A DNA stretch of 64,000 bases. Origin: Jannaschia sp. W003. GTDB lineage: Bacteria > Pseudomonadota > Alphaproteobacteria > Rhodobacterales > Rhodobacteraceae. The stretch's first letter is position 1; each line of letters opens with the position of its first letter. The position numbers were made by a program, and so were the translations under genes. The stretch covers positions 1,799,501-1,863,500 of the forward strand of contig NZ_CP083539.1 in the NCBI RefSeq assembly GCF_025144335.1. Direction: 5' to 3'. Below the pieces are notes generated by a model. It made no database searches. It was not told where the DNA came from and saw only the letters and a program-made list of their open reading frames with translations. This document shows positions 52,793 through 62,211 of the stretch, piece by piece.

Positions 52793-54271
52793 CTACACGT
52801 TGGCGGCGGACGCTGCTTCCTTGCCCTGCAGCCCGGTGCCGTTCCCGGACAGGCCGCCCGAGACCTGGTCGGACCCCTCGGCGGCCAGGTGCTCGGGCAG
52901 GACGAGGTTCAGCACGATGGCGATGAAGGCGGCCGGCAGGATGCCCGAGGCGGCCAGCACGCGCAGGGTGTCGGGCAGGAACTGCAGCGCGTTAGGCGCA
53001 CCCGGCGCGACGTTCAGCACCTCGAGCTGCAGCCCGAGGCCGATCGACAGGGCGATCGCGAAGATCACCATGTTGCGCCGGTTCCAGATCACGTCCGCGA
53101 GCATCGAGACGCCCGCCGCGACCACCATGCCGAACATCACGATCACGCCGCCGCCCAGCACCTCGATGGGCACGGTCCGGATCACGCTGCCCACCTTCGG
53201 CACCAGCCCGCACAGGATCAGGAACAGCGCGCCGATGGTGACCACGTGGCGGCTCATCACGCCGGTCATGGCGATCAGGCCGACGTTCTGGCTGAACGAG
53301 GTGTTCGGAAAGCCCCCGAACACGCCCGCGACCGCGGTCCCGAGACCGTCGGCGTAGGTCGCGCCCTGGATCTCGCGGTCGGTCGCCTCGCGGCCCGCGC
53401 CGCCCTTGGTGATGCCCGACACGTCGCCGACGGTCTCGACCGCGGACACGAAGGCCATGAGGCAGAAGCCGATCACGGCGGCGACCGAGAACTCGAAGCC
53501 GTAGCGGAACGGCGACGGCAGCGCGAAGACGGCGGCGCTCTCCCACGACCCCGTGACGGCGTCGAGCGACAGCACCCCGACCACGAGGCTGTAGACGTAA
53601 CCCGCCACGATGCCGATCAGCACCGCCGAGACCGACAGCATGCCGCGCGCGAAGAACTTCAGGCCGAGGGTCACCAGGATCACCACGCCCGCCACCGACC
53701 AGTTCAGGGCCGAGCCGTATTCCGGGCTGTTCGAGGCCTTGGCGGGCACGCCGCCCGCGGCGTACTCGATGCCCACCTTCACCAGCGCCAGGCCGATCAT
53801 GGTCACCACGAGGCCGGTCACGAGGGGCGGCAGCGCGAAGCGGATGCGCTTCACGAAGGTGCCGATGAAGGCGTGGAACAGGCCGCCGACGATGACGCCG
53901 CCGAACAAAGCGGCCAACCCGTCGACCCCCTTGCCGGCGACCAGCGGGATCATGATCGGGATGAACGCGAAGGACGTGCCCTGCACGATCGGCAGCGCCG
54001 CGCCCACGGGGCCGATGGTGACGGTCTGCAGAAGCGTGGCGACGCCGGCGAACAGCATCGACATCTGGATGAGGTAGAGGAGCTCCGGAAAGTCCGGGCT
54101 GTTCGAGCCGAAGCCGAAGCCCGCGGCACCCGCCACGATGATGGCTGGCGTGACGTTCGAGACGAACATCGCCAGCACGTGCTGGATCCCCAGCGGCACT
54201 GCCTTGTGCAGTGCGGGCGTGTAGTTCGGGTCCCGGAGCTGCTCCGGTGTGCCGATCGAATGGTCTGCCAT
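52793..54271 (-). CDS. NCS2-family nucleobase (urate/xanthine-type) permease
   Basis: 492 aa from ATG 54271. It has about 12-14 membrane helices with NCS2 motifs: GIQHVLAMFVSNVTPAIIVA (QH motif in TM1), GPVGAALPIVQGTSFAFIPI, FCLMAFVSAVETVGDVSGIT (the conserved Glu of TM8) and NTSFSQNVGLIAMTGVMSRH. In the urate cluster, urate or xanthine uptake is most likely. It is followed by allA with a short gap on the same strand. Confidence 0.88.
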   Translation of the reverse strand: MADHSIGTPEQLRDPNYTPALHKAVPLGIQHVLAMFVSNVTPAIIVAGAAGFGFGSNSPDFPELLYLIQMSMLFAGVATLLQTVTIGPVGAALPIVQGTSFAFIPIMIPLVAGKGVDGLAALFGGVIVGGLFHAFIGTFVKRIRFALPPLVTGLVVTMIGLALVKVGIEYAAGGVPAKASNSPEYGSALNWSVAGVVILVTLGLKFFARGMLSVSAVLIGIVAGYVYSLVVGVLSLDAVTGSWESAAVFALPSPFRYGFEFSVAAVIGFCLMAFVSAVETVGDVSGITKGGAGREATDREIQGATYADGLGTAVAGVFGGFPNTSFSQNVGLIAMTGVMSRHVVTIGALFLILCGLVPKVGSVIRTVPIEVLGGGVIVMFGMVVAAGVSMLADVIWNRRNMVIFAIALSIGLGLQLEVLNVAPGAPNALQFLPDTLRVLAASGILPAAFIAIVLNLVLPEHLAAEGSDQVSGGLSGNGTGLQGKEAASAANV

Positions 54272-54323
54272 GGCGTGTCTTCCCCTCCGTGGTGGCTTCG
54301 CGGCCCCGCCCGGCCGCATCGGT

Positions 54324-54815
54324 CTACGCCCCCCGCGTCACGCGCCAGGGCTCGTCGAGATGGTGCTCCTCCAGGTTCGCGCCCGCGCCGATCCGGTCGA
54401 TCACCGCGAAGAGTCCCGGCGCGTGGAGCGGCGTCAGCACGCCGTGCCAGGTGCCGCGATGAAGGTTCACCGCCTGACCCGGGCAAGCAAGGAAGGCGAG
54501 CGGCGCGCCGGGGCGTCCGCCCGCGTCGGGGGCCACGGTGACCAGCCATTCGGCACGGTGCATCGGAACGAAGCACTGGCTGCCCTCGGGGTGCCGCTCC
54601 AGCAGGTCCAGCGCGTAGGGCAGGGCGCGCGGCTCGGCGTCGAACAGGCTGACGCCGGCGCGCCCGTCCCCGAAGTCGAGCCGCGCACGGTCGTGGTAGC
54701 GGCCGCACAGCCCGGCGTTGATCAGCTTGTCGGGCGCACCCGCGATCTCCAGCACGTCGCCGAACGGGGCGAAGGCCTCGGCCGTAAGGGGACGCGCGAC
54801 GATTTCGCGGCTCAC
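54324..54815 (-). CDS. allA: Ureidoglycolate lyase
   Basis: 163 aa from GTG 54815, which overlaps the stop of the upstream puuE-uraD gene (GTGA). Family features include AFAPFGDVLEI, INAGLCGRYHDRARLDFGDG, SQCFVPMHRAEWLVTVAPDA and AVNLHRGTWHGVLTPLHAPG. It splits ureidoglycolate into glyoxylate and urea, the end of the pathway that starts with urate. Translational coupling with the allantoinase fusion supports the assignment. Confidence 0.9.
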   Translation of the reverse strand: MSREIVARPLTAEAFAPFGDVLEIAGAPDKLINAGLCGRYHDRARLDFGDGRAGVSLFDAEPRALPYALDLLERHPEGSQCFVPMHRAEWLVTVAPDAGGRPGAPLAFLACPGQAVNLHRGTWHGVLTPLHAPGLFAVIDRIGAGANLEEHHLDEPWRVTRGA

Positions 54816-56212
54816 GGCAGCAGGTCCGCGAGGCGCAGCTCGGCGATGCGCTCGACCTGGCGGCAGGCCTCGGCGAACTCCGTGGCGCGGTCGTTGGCGA
54901 GGCGCCGCTCCATCATCTCCATGATGCCCGCCTTGTCGTGGTCCCGCACCGCGACGATGAACGGGAAGCCGTGCCGCTCCACATAGGCCGCGTTCCGCTC
55001 CTCGAACCACCCGCGCTCCGAATCGGTCAGGAGGTCCAGCCCCGCGCCCGCCTGCTCGGCGGTGCTTTCGGCCGTTAGGCGCCCGGCGGCGGCGAGCTTG
55101 CCGGCGAGGTCGGGGTGCGCGCGCAGCACGCCGAGCCGCTCAGCCTCGGAGGCGCTTCGGAACATGCGCGCGAGCGCGTTGTGCAGTCCGACCGCGTCGT
55201 CGTGGTGCGGCCCCAGCTCCAGCGCGTGCGCCCGCTCCGCGATCCACGGCGAGTGCTCGAAGATCGAGCCGTAAGCGGACACGAACGCGTCCCGGTCCAA
55301 GGCGCTCGGACGCTGGCGGGGGCGGTGGGGATGCTCGGCAGCCCAGTGCGCGGCGATCTCGGCGCGGGTGGCGATCCAGACGTCGCCCTTCTCCTGCACG
55401 TGATCGAGGAAGCGCCGCAGCGCCTCGGCGCGGCCGGGCCGGCCCGCGAGGCGGCAGTGGAGCCCCACCGACATCATCCGCCCGCCCTCGCGGTGGAGGC
55501 AGTCGAAGCTGTCGCGCAGGTATCGCTCCCACGAGGCGCCGTCGGGGTGGCCGGCCTGGATCGCGAAGCGCATGTCGTTGGCGTCGAGCGTGTAGGGCAG
55601 GATGAGCTGCGCGCGGCCTGCCTCCTCAACCCAGTAGGGCAGATCGTCGGCGTAGCTGTCTGACACGTAGGCGAAGGCACCGGTCTCGGCGGCCAGCCGG
55701 ATCGTGTTCTCGGACGAGCGGCCGCAGTACCATCCCACGGGCGCCTCGCCGACCACTTCCGCGTGGAGGCGCAGCGCCTCGGCGATCGCGGCGCGCTCCT
55801 CCGCCTCGGGCATGTCGCGGTGCTCGACCCACTTCAGCCCATGCGACGCGATTTCCCAGTCCGCCTCCCGCATCGCGCGCACCTGCGCCGGCCCCCGGGC
55901 CAGCGCGGTGGCCACGCCGTACACGGTCACGGGCAGGTCGCGCAGCATCCGGTGAAGGCGCCAGAACCCGGCCCGGGCGCCGTACTCGTAGATCGATTCC
56001 ATGTTGGCGTGGCGCATGCCCGGCCAAGGCTGCGCGCCGGTGATCTCGGACAGGAACGCCTCGGAGGCCGCGTCGCCGTGGAGGATGTTGTTCTCGCCGC
56101 CCTCCTCGTAGTTCAGCACGAGGCTCAGGGCGACGCGCGCGCCGCCCGGCCAGCGGGCCTCGGGCGGGACGGGGCCGTGGCCCGAAAGGTCGCGGGGGTA
56201 GCGTGGCGGCAT
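54812..56212 (-). CDS. Allantoinase PuuE fused to OHCU decarboxylase UraD
   Basis: 466 aa. Residues 1-300 are a polysaccharide-deacetylase-like PuuE allantoinase (LSLVLNYEEGGENNILHGDA, EIASHGLKWVEHRDMPEAEE, GWYCGRSSENTIRLAAETGA). Residues about 310-466 are 2-oxo-4-hydroxy-4-carboxy-5-ureidoimidazoline decarboxylase (ALARMFRSASEAERLGVLRA, HPDLAGK, GFPFIVAVRDHDKAGIMEMM). The protein thus makes S-allantoin and hydrolyses it to allantoate. Such fusions are known. It is upstream of allA and divergent from hiuH. Confidence 0.93.
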   Translation of the reverse strand: MPPRYPRDLSGHGPVPPEARWPGGARVALSLVLNYEEGGENNILHGDAASEAFLSEITGAQPWPGMRHANMESIYEYGARAGFWRLHRMLRDLPVTVYGVATALARGPAQVRAMREADWEIASHGLKWVEHRDMPEAEERAAIAEALRLHAEVVGEAPVGWYCGRSSENTIRLAAETGAFAYVSDSYADDLPYWVEEAGRAQLILPYTLDANDMRFAIQAGHPDGASWERYLRDSFDCLHREGGRMMSVGLHCRLAGRPGRAEALRRFLDHVQEKGDVWIATRAEIAAHWAAEHPHRPRQRPSALDRDAFVSAYGSIFEHSPWIAERAHALELGPHHDDAVGLHNALARMFRSASEAERLGVLRAHPDLAGKLAAAGRLTAESTAEQAGAGLDLLTDSERGWFEERNAAYVERHGFPFIVAVRDHDKAGIMEMMERRLANDRATEFAEACRQVERIAELRLADLLP

Positions 56213-56349
56213 GACGATTCCCTCATACCCTCTCTAGGCTGAAAACCGCGGCGCGATTATCAAGGAATCGCAGATTCAGCCTCGCGCCCGGCCGGACTGC
56301 CCCGCAAGGTGGGATACGGTAGACCGGAGCGAACCCGCGGAGGACCATC

Positions 56350-56691
56350 ATGACCGCCAGCCTCACCACCCATGTCCTCGACACCGCGGGCGGGACGCCG
56401 GCCGGGGGAATGACGATCGACCTCTTCCGGATCGAGGGCGACGAGCGCGTCCATCTCGCCTCCGCCGTCACCAACGACGACGGGCGGACCGACGCGCCGA
56501 TCCTGCCGGACGCGGATCACGGGACCTACGAGATCGTGTTCCGCTGCGCGGCGTGGCTCGACGCACGCGCGCCGGAGCGCCGCCGGTTCCTCGGCGACGT
56601 GCCGGTCCGCTTCGGCATCGACGAGGACGCGCACTACCACGTGCCGCTCCTGCTCAGCCCTTTCGGCTACTCGACCTACCGCGGCTCCTGA
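56350..56691 (+). CDS. hiuH: 5-Hydroxyisourate hydrolase (transthyretin-like)
   Basis: 113 aa, the usual length. The signature parts are the N-terminal LTTHVLDTAGGTPAGGMTID and the C-terminal YHVPLLLSPFGYSTYRGS with the YRGS tetrapeptide that separates HIU hydrolases from transthyretin. It hydrolyses 5-hydroxyisourate, the product of urate oxidase, to OHCU. Its 3' end overlaps the convergent LysR gene by 16 bp. It has no signal peptide, so it is cytosolic. Confidence 0.95.
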   Translation: MTASLTTHVLDTAGGTPAGGMTIDLFRIEGDERVHLASAVTNDDGRTDAPILPDADHGTYEIVFRCAAWLDARAPERRRFLGDVPVRFGIDEDAHYHVPLLLSPFGYSTYRGS

Positions 56692-57614
56692 ACCGCCGGG
56701 CCGTGCGCCTCGGCGGCCGCGACCGCATCGCGGAGCACGGGAACGGCCCAGTCCATGAAAAGCTTGCGCTTCGGATCCTGAAGCCGCCGGTGGGTCGTCA
56801 GGCAGACGAGCTGCACCGGCGCGGGCCGCGCCGCTTCGCACACCTCCACGAGCGCGCCGGAGGCCAAGTGCGCGGCCACTTCGAACAGTGGCTTCAGCGC
56901 GATGCCGCGGCCTGCCAGCGCCCAGTTGGTGAGCACCGCGCCGTCGTCGCTGTCGAGGCGTCCCGTCACGGCGAACCGCCTCGTGCCTTCGGGTGTGTCG
57001 AGCGGCCAGCGGAACTCCGCCGCGCCCGGGAAGCGCAGGATCAGGCACTCGTGCCCCGCCAGGAGGTCCGCGCCGGTCTTCGGCATGCCCCGCGCGGCGA
57101 CGTAGCCGGGCGAGGCGACGAGAACGCGGCGGCAGTCGCAGATCTTGCGCAGCTTGAGCGTCGAGTCCTCGGGCGTCCCGAGGAAGACCGCGAGGTCCAG
57201 CCCCTCGCCGGTCAGGTCGACGTTGCGGTCCGTGAGCCGCAGGCGGAGCCGGACCTCCGGATGGGCGTCCGCGAACTCGGGGATGCGCGGCGCCAGGATC
57301 CGGCGCCCCAGGGCCAGCGGCGCGGCGACGCCGAGCAGGCCGCGCACGCTCCCGGTGATGGCGGCGACCCGGCCCTCCGCCGCCTCCAGCGCCTCGATCA
57401 CCTCGCGTGCGCCGGCATAGAAGGCCTCGCCGTGCTCCGTGGGCCGCAGTGAGCGCGTGGTGCGCTGGAACAGCCGGACCGCGAGGTGTTGCTCCAGCGC
57501 GGCGATGCGCGAAGAGGCCACCGCCGGGGACACCCGCTGGTCGCGCGCCGCCGCGGACATGGAGCCAAGCTCGTAGACCCGGACGAAGAGGCGGATATTC
57601 TCGAGCAAGGCCAT
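56676..57614 (-). CDS. LysR-family transcriptional regulator of the urate cluster
   Basis: 312 aa from ATG 57614. It has the HTH (ENIRLFVRVYELGSMSAAAR, DQRVSPAVASSRIAALEQHL) and effector domain of the CrgA-like LysR class (GVAAPLALGRRILAPRIPEF, GLDLAVFLGTPEDSTLKLRK). It is divergent from puuD (93 bp gap) and convergent with hiuH, so it is a good candidate regulator of urate breakdown, probably sensing urate or an early product. Confidence 0.87.
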   Translation of the reverse strand: MALLENIRLFVRVYELGSMSAAARDQRVSPAVASSRIAALEQHLAVRLFQRTTRSLRPTEHGEAFYAGAREVIEALEAAEGRVAAITGSVRGLLGVAAPLALGRRILAPRIPEFADAHPEVRLRLRLTDRNVDLTGEGLDLAVFLGTPEDSTLKLRKICDCRRVLVASPGYVAARGMPKTGADLLAGHECLILRFPGAAEFRWPLDTPEGTRRFAVTGRLDSDDGAVLTNWALAGRGIALKPLFEVAAHLASGALVEVCEAARPAPVQLVCLTTHRRLQDPKRKLFMDWAVPVLRDAVAAAEAHGPAVQEPR

Positions 57615-57706
57615 TATGCGCGTCCCGGCGAAGGTGCTGCGGCGTCTTCGGCGATACCGGAACAATGGATGGTTGGCTATCACGGGGCCGATCACGGAGG
57701 ACGCCG

Positions 57707-58969
57707 ATGTACGATCTCGCCATCTTCACGGACTTCGCGGGCGCCGCGGTCCGCTGGCTGCACCTCGTCACGGCGATGGCGTGGATCGGGGCGTCGTTCT
57801 ACTTCATCGCGCTCGACCTCGGACTGCGAAAGCGCCCCGGCATGCCCGAGGGCGCGTCGGGCGAGGAGTGGGAGGTGCACGGCGGCGGATTCTACCACAC
57901 CACGAAGTACCTCGTGGCGCCCGATCGCCTCCCCGAGCACCTGACCTGGCACAAGTGGCAGAGCTACATGACCTGGGTCAGCGGCGCGGGCCTCCTCGTG
58001 ATCACCTACTGGCTGGGCGCCGAGCTGTTCCTCGTGGACCCCGCCAAGCTGGACATCGCCACGTGGCAGGCGATCGGGCTGTCCGCCCTGTTCATCGCCG
58101 CCGGCTGGCTGGGCTACGACGCGCTGTGCCGCTCGCCCCTCCGTCACCGGCCGGAGCTGGTGATGGCGGTGCTGTTCGCTGGCATCGTCCTGTCCTCCTG
58201 GCTCCTGCACCAGTGCTTCACGGGCCGCGCCGCGCAGCTGCACCTCGGCGCCATGACGGCCACGATCATGACCGGCAATGTGTTCTTCGTGATCATGCCC
58301 AACCAGCGCATCGTGGTGGCCGACCTGAAGGCGGGGCGCACGCCCGACGCCAAGTACGGCGCCATCGCCAAGCTGCGCTCGACGCACAACAACTACCTCA
58401 CCCTGCCGGTGATCTTCCTGATGCTGTCGAACCACTACCCGGCGACCTACGCCGTGCCGCTCGCGTGGCTGATCGGCCCGCTGGTGTTCCTGATCGGCAT
58501 CGTGGTGCGGCACTACTTCAACACCCTCCACGCGACGGGGCGCGGACCGGTCTGGACCTGGGGCGCGGCGGCCGTGATCTTCGTGCTTGTGATGTGGATC
58601 GGCGCCGCGCCCATGTTCCGCGTCAGCGCGCTGGAAGAGGCCGAGGCGCGCGCGCCGAGCCGCTCGGAGCTGGCCCTGATCGCCTCGCCGCACTTCAAGG
58701 CGGCCGCCAACGCGGTGCGGGGCCGCTGCTCCATGTGCCATGCGCGCGAGCCGTTCTGGGACGGCATCGCGTGGCCCCCGAAGGGCGTGGTGCTGGAGAC
58801 CGACGCCGACATCGCCCGCCACGCCCGCGAGATCTACCTGCAGGCCGGCGCGAGCCACGCCATGCCACCCGCGAACCTCACCGGCATGGAGGAGGCCGAA
58901 CGGCGCGCCTTGGTGCGGTGGTTCCGCGGCGGGGGCGCGCTGCAGGTCGCCGGAAGCGCGAGCCGCTAG
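57707..58969 (+). CDS. puuD: Membrane-bound urate oxidase with cytochrome c domain
   Basis: 420 aa; CGGAGG lies before ATG 57707. The N-terminal 320 residues are a multi-helix membrane domain (WLHLVTAMAWIGASFYFIAL, GGGFYHTTKYLVAPDRLPEH, HKWQSYMTWVSGAGLLVITY) of the PuuD family. The C-terminal part has one haem-c site (CSMCH, about 341-345) and an axial-ligand region (ASHAMPPANLTGM). PuuD oxidises urate to 5-hydroxyisourate and passes electrons to the respiratory chain instead of O2. It starts the urate pathway; hiuH and the puuE-uraD fusion are next to it. Confidence 0.92.
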   Translation: MYDLAIFTDFAGAAVRWLHLVTAMAWIGASFYFIALDLGLRKRPGMPEGASGEEWEVHGGGFYHTTKYLVAPDRLPEHLTWHKWQSYMTWVSGAGLLVITYWLGAELFLVDPAKLDIATWQAIGLSALFIAAGWLGYDALCRSPLRHRPELVMAVLFAGIVLSSWLLHQCFTGRAAQLHLGAMTATIMTGNVFFVIMPNQRIVVADLKAGRTPDAKYGAIAKLRSTHNNYLTLPVIFLMLSNHYPATYAVPLAWLIGPLVFLIGIVVRHYFNTLHATGRGPVWTWGAAAVIFVLVMWIGAAPMFRVSALEEAEARAPSRSELALIASPHFKAAANAVRGRCSMCHAREPFWDGIAWPPKGVVLETDADIARHAREIYLQAGASHAMPPANLTGMEEAERRALVRWFRGGGALQVAGSASR

Positions 58970-59084
58970 ACTCGTCCGGGGGGAGGGGCACCCCGGGGGC
59001 TGCAATGGGCTCGACGGGGCCGAACTTGCATGGCGTTCGGCGCTTGGGGTACTCGATACGCCTCTCCGGACCGGACGCTTCGCG

Positions 59085-59990
59085 TCAGTCCGCGCAGGCC
59101 GCGAACTGCGCGGCGACCGCGCGGATCAGGGCGGGGTAGAAGTCCGGGCCGGGGGGTATGTCGGCTCCGAGCGGGTCGATCACATGGACGGCTCCGCCGG
59201 TGCCTTCCAGCACGGTCGCGGCGACACGCCGGTCGAACTGGGGCTCGGCGAAGACGCAGGCGACCCCGCGGTCCCGCACGAGCGCGCGGATCGCCTCGAT
59301 GCGCGCCGGCGCGGGGTCCGACGCGTCGCCCTCCGCGATGGCCCCGGCCGCCGCGAGGTCGAACCGATCCTCGAAGTAGTGGAACGCGTCGTGGAACACG
59401 ACGAAGTCCGGCGCGTCCCTGGGCAGGATCGCGCGGGCGTCCTCGACGGCCGCGTCGATCTCCAGGCGTCCCCTGGCGGCGTTGCTCCGGTAGGCGTCCG
59501 CGTTCGACGGGTCGAGCGCGGCGAGGGTCTCGGCGATCGCGTCCAGCCACACCTTGCCGTTCTCGGGGTCGAGCCAAAGATGCGGATCGCGGGTGCCGTG
59601 GTCGTCTTCGCCCTCGTGGTCGTGCGCGCCGAACGCCGCGCCCTCGCGGAACGCAAATACGGTGGCGCCCGGCACGTCCATCAGCTCGACCACCTCCGCG
59701 TCCCCCGCGAGCGTCCCGATCGCGCCCGCGAGCCACGGCTCCAGCGCCGGGCCGATCCAGAACACCGCGTCGGCGCCCTCCAGCGCCCGCGCCTCCGAGG
59801 GGCGCAGGGCGTGGTGGTGGGGCGAGGCACCGGCCCCGACCACCAGCGCCGGCGTGCCGAGACCCTCCATCACCCGCGCGGCGAGGCCGTGAACCGGCGC
59901 GATGTCGGTCGTCACTTGCGGCACCTCCGCGGCGGCGGCCCCGGCGGCGAGGAGGAGGGCGAGGAGGGGGCGGGCGAGGGCGATGGACAC
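59085..59990 (-). CDS. znuA: Zinc ABC transporter substrate-binding protein
   Basis: 301 aa from GTG 59990 (GGAG 6 nt upstream). A signal peptide (IALARPLLALLLAAGAAAAE) predicts a periplasmic location. It has the metal-binding histidines of ZnuA (GASPHHHALRPSEARALEGA), a His/Asp-rich loop (AHDHEGEDDHGTRDPHLWLD) that concentrates zinc, and FVVFHDAFHYFEDRF. It is divergent from zur-znuCB, with a candidate Zur box between. Confidence 0.92.
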   Translation of the reverse strand: MSIALARPLLALLLAAGAAAAEVPQVTTDIAPVHGLAARVMEGLGTPALVVGAGASPHHHALRPSEARALEGADAVFWIGPALEPWLAGAIGTLAGDAEVVELMDVPGATVFAFREGAAFGAHDHEGEDDHGTRDPHLWLDPENGKVWLDAIAETLAALDPSNADAYRSNAARGRLEIDAAVEDARAILPRDAPDFVVFHDAFHYFEDRFDLAAAGAIAEGDASDPAPARIEAIRALVRDRGVACVFAEPQFDRRVAATVLEGTGGAVHVIDPLGADIPPGPDFYPALIRAVAAQFAACAD

Positions 59991-60030
59991 GGGCCGCTCC
60001 GGACGGTAGGGGACGGACTGCCGGTACGGC

Positions 60031-60047
60031 GTATGATATAACATTTC
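60031..60047. promoter_or_regulatory. Candidate Zur box
   Basis: The minus strand reads GAAATGTTATATCATAC, close to the first arm and centre of the alphaproteobacterial Zur palindrome (GAAATGTTATA and its inverse). It lies in the short divergent region between znuA (start 59990) and zur-znuCB (start 60061), where repression of both directions by zinc-loaded Zur is expected. Confidence 0.65.
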
Positions 60048-60060
60048 AAGTGGGGCCACG

Positions 60061-60537
60061 ATGACGGACCGGGCCTTCCGCGAGCACGACCACGGGACCT
60101 GCGTGGCCGACGGCGTCGCCGCCGCGGCGGACGCCTGCGCCGCGCGCAAGCTCCAGTTCACGAAGGCGCGGCGCCGCGTGCTCGAGATCCTGCTGCGCGA
60201 GCACAAGGCGATGGGCGCCTACGAGATCCTCGACGTGCTGCGCGCGGAGGGCATCGGCTCGCAGCCGCCCACCGCCTACCGGGCGCTGGAGTTCCTCACG
60301 CGCCATGGCTTCGCCCACCGGATCGAGCGCCTGAACCGCTTCATCGCCTGCTCGCACCTCTCCGACGCCCATGCCCCGGTGTTCCTGATCTGCCGGACTT
60401 GCGAGCGCGTCGTGGAGGCGCGCTCCGACCCCGCCGGGGGCGAGATCGGCCGTGTGGCACGGCAGGCGGGCTTCACCGTGGAGCGGGCCGTGCGCGAGGC
60501 CGAGGGCCTGTGCCCCGCCTGCGCGTGCTCGGCATGA
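60061..60537 (+). CDS. zur: Fur-family zinc-responsive repressor
   Basis: 158 aa. It has a His-rich N-terminus (FREHDHGTC), a winged helix (KLQFTKARRRVLEILLREHK, SQPPTAYRALEFLTRHGFAH) and a dimerisation domain with the structural zinc cysteines (CRTC, CPAC). It is the first gene of zur-znuC-znuB and overlaps znuC by ATGA, so it is zinc-repressed along with the transporter. Confidence 0.92.
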   Translation: MTDRAFREHDHGTCVADGVAAAADACAARKLQFTKARRRVLEILLREHKAMGAYEILDVLRAEGIGSQPPTAYRALEFLTRHGFAHRIERLNRFIACSHLSDAHAPVFLICRTCERVVEARSDPAGGEIGRVARQAGFTVERAVREAEGLCPACACSA

Positions 60538-61292
60538 GCGCCGCGTCCCGCGTCCTCGTGCGCGCCGAAGGGCTGGCGGTCCGTCACGGCGGCACGACCG
60601 TGCTGCACGACGTGGACCTGCGGGTGGAGGCTGGCGAGATCGTCACGATCGTCGGCCCCAACGGCTCGGGCAAGTCCACGCTGGTGGCCGCTCTGCTGGG
60701 CGGGGTGCGCCTCGCGGCTGGGCGGATCGAGCGGGCGCCCCACTTGCGCATCGGCTACGTGCCCCAGCGCCTCGTGCTCGATCCCACGTTGCCGATCACC
60801 GTGGAGCGCTTCCTCGCGCTGCCGGGCCGGCCCGACCGCGCCTGCACCGCCGAGGCGCTGGAGCGCGCCGGCGTGCCGGGCATCGGGGGGCGACAGATGG
60901 CGACGCTGTCGGGCGGGCAGTTCCAGCGCGCGCTGCTGGCCCGCGCGATCCAGGGCGCGCCCGACCTCCTGATCCTAGACGAGGCCACCGCGGGGCTGGA
61001 CCAGCCCGGCGCGGCGGCCTTCTACCGACGCATCGAGGAGGTCCGCTCCGCTACGGGCTGCGGCGTGCTGATGATCAGCCACGACCTCCACGTGGTCATG
61101 AGCGCCTCGGACCGCGTCATCTGCCTCAACGGCCACGTATGCTGCGAGGGCACGCCCGAGGTCGTGGCCGCGGCGCCCGACTACCGGCGGCTCTTCGGCG
61201 AGGGGACGCAGGGGGCGCTCGCGCTCTACCGCCACCACCACGACCACAGCCACGGCGAAGGCCACCACCACCATCCGGAGCCGGGCGCATGA
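60534..61292 (+). CDS. znuC: Zinc ABC transporter ATP-binding protein
   Basis: 252 aa. It has Walker A GPNGSGKST, the ABC signature LSGGQFQRALLARAI, Walker B LLILDEATAGLDQ and switch His ISHDLHVV. A His-rich C-terminus (RHHHDHSHGEGHHHH) is typical of zinc systems. It overlaps zur upstream and znuB downstream by ATGA. Confidence 0.94.
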   Translation: MSAASRVLVRAEGLAVRHGGTTVLHDVDLRVEAGEIVTIVGPNGSGKSTLVAALLGGVRLAAGRIERAPHLRIGYVPQRLVLDPTLPITVERFLALPGRPDRACTAEALERAGVPGIGGRQMATLSGGQFQRALLARAIQGAPDLLILDEATAGLDQPGAAAFYRRIEEVRSATGCGVLMISHDLHVVMSASDRVICLNGHVCCEGTPEVVAAAPDYRRLFGEGTQGALALYRHHHDHSHGEGHHHHPEPGA

Positions 61293-62089
61293 GCCTCGAC
61301 GACTTCATGACCCGCGCCGCGCTGGCCGGCGTCGGCACCGGCCTCGCCGCGGCGCCTCTCGGCTGCTTCGTGGTCTGGCGGCGCATGGCCTACTTCGGGG
61401 ATGCCACAGCCCACGCCGCGATCCTCGGCGTGGCGCTGTCGCTGGCGCTCTCGCTGCCGGTCTTTGCGGGCGCGCTGGCGGTGGCGCTGGGCATGGCCGC
61501 GACGGTCTCGGCGCTCGCGGGGCGGGGGTACTCGGCGGACGTGCTGCTGGGGGTCATGGCGCACTCGGCGCTGGCGTTCGGGCTGGTGGGCGTGTCGTTC
61601 CTCGACGGCGTGCGGATCGACCTCATGGCCTACCTCTTCGGCGACATCCTCGCGGTCTCGCGCACCGACCTCGCGGTGATCTGGGGCGGGGCGGTGCTGG
61701 TGCTGGGATTGATCGCCTGGCGATGGTCGGCCCTCCTGACGGCCACGCTCGACCCCGACCTCGCGCGCGCCGCCGGCATCGACCCGCGGCGCGAGCAGCT
61801 CGCGCTCACCCTCGCGCTCGCGGTGGTGGTGGCGGTGGCGATCAAGGTGGTCGGCGCGCTGCTGATCACCGCGCTCCTCATCATCCCCGCCGCCACCGTC
61901 CGCCCCTTCAGCGGCACGCCCGAGCGCATGGCCGCGCTCGCCGCGCTCGCCGCCGTGGCCGCGGCCTGGGGCGGGCTGCGGGCGTCCTACGCGCTGGACA
62001 CCCCCACGGGTCCGACGGTGGTCTGCGTGGCCGCGCTGATGTTCGCCGCCTCGAACGCCGCGGCAGGCCTCCGCCGCCTCGTGCGCTGA
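61289..62089 (+). CDS. znuB: Zinc ABC transporter permease
   Basis: 266 aa of mostly membrane helices in the ABC-3 permease pattern (LAAAPLGCFVVWRRMAYFGD, ATAHAAILGVALSLALSLPV, RIDLMAYLFGDILAVSRTDL, KVVGALLITALLIIPAATVR). It forms the channel for zinc with ZnuC and ZnuA. It is the last gene of zur-znuCB. Confidence 0.94.
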   Translation: MSLDDFMTRAALAGVGTGLAAAPLGCFVVWRRMAYFGDATAHAAILGVALSLALSLPVFAGALAVALGMAATVSALAGRGYSADVLLGVMAHSALAFGLVGVSFLDGVRIDLMAYLFGDILAVSRTDLAVIWGGAVLVLGLIAWRWSALLTATLDPDLARAAGIDPRREQLALTLALAVVVAVAIKVVGALLITALLIIPAATVRPFSGTPERMAALAALAAVAAAWGGLRASYALDTPTGPTVVCVAALMFAASNAAAGLRRLVR

Positions 62090-62211
62090 CGGCCCGCACC
62101 CTCGCCCGGCCGCCACGGCGCGTCCCCTGCACCCTTGCACCGCGGGCGCAGGGGCCTACACGGGTGGGGTCGCGGGCGAAGGGACCGGGCCGGACGGGCA
62201 GGGGAGGCACG

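Noticed and set aside
58995..59020. Sequence GGCTGCAATGGGCTCGACGG resembling the 5' end of tmRNA
   Set aside because: No matching 3' tRNA-like half with CCA, no tag reading frame ending in Ala-Ala, and the short gap before znuA's 3' end leaves too little room.
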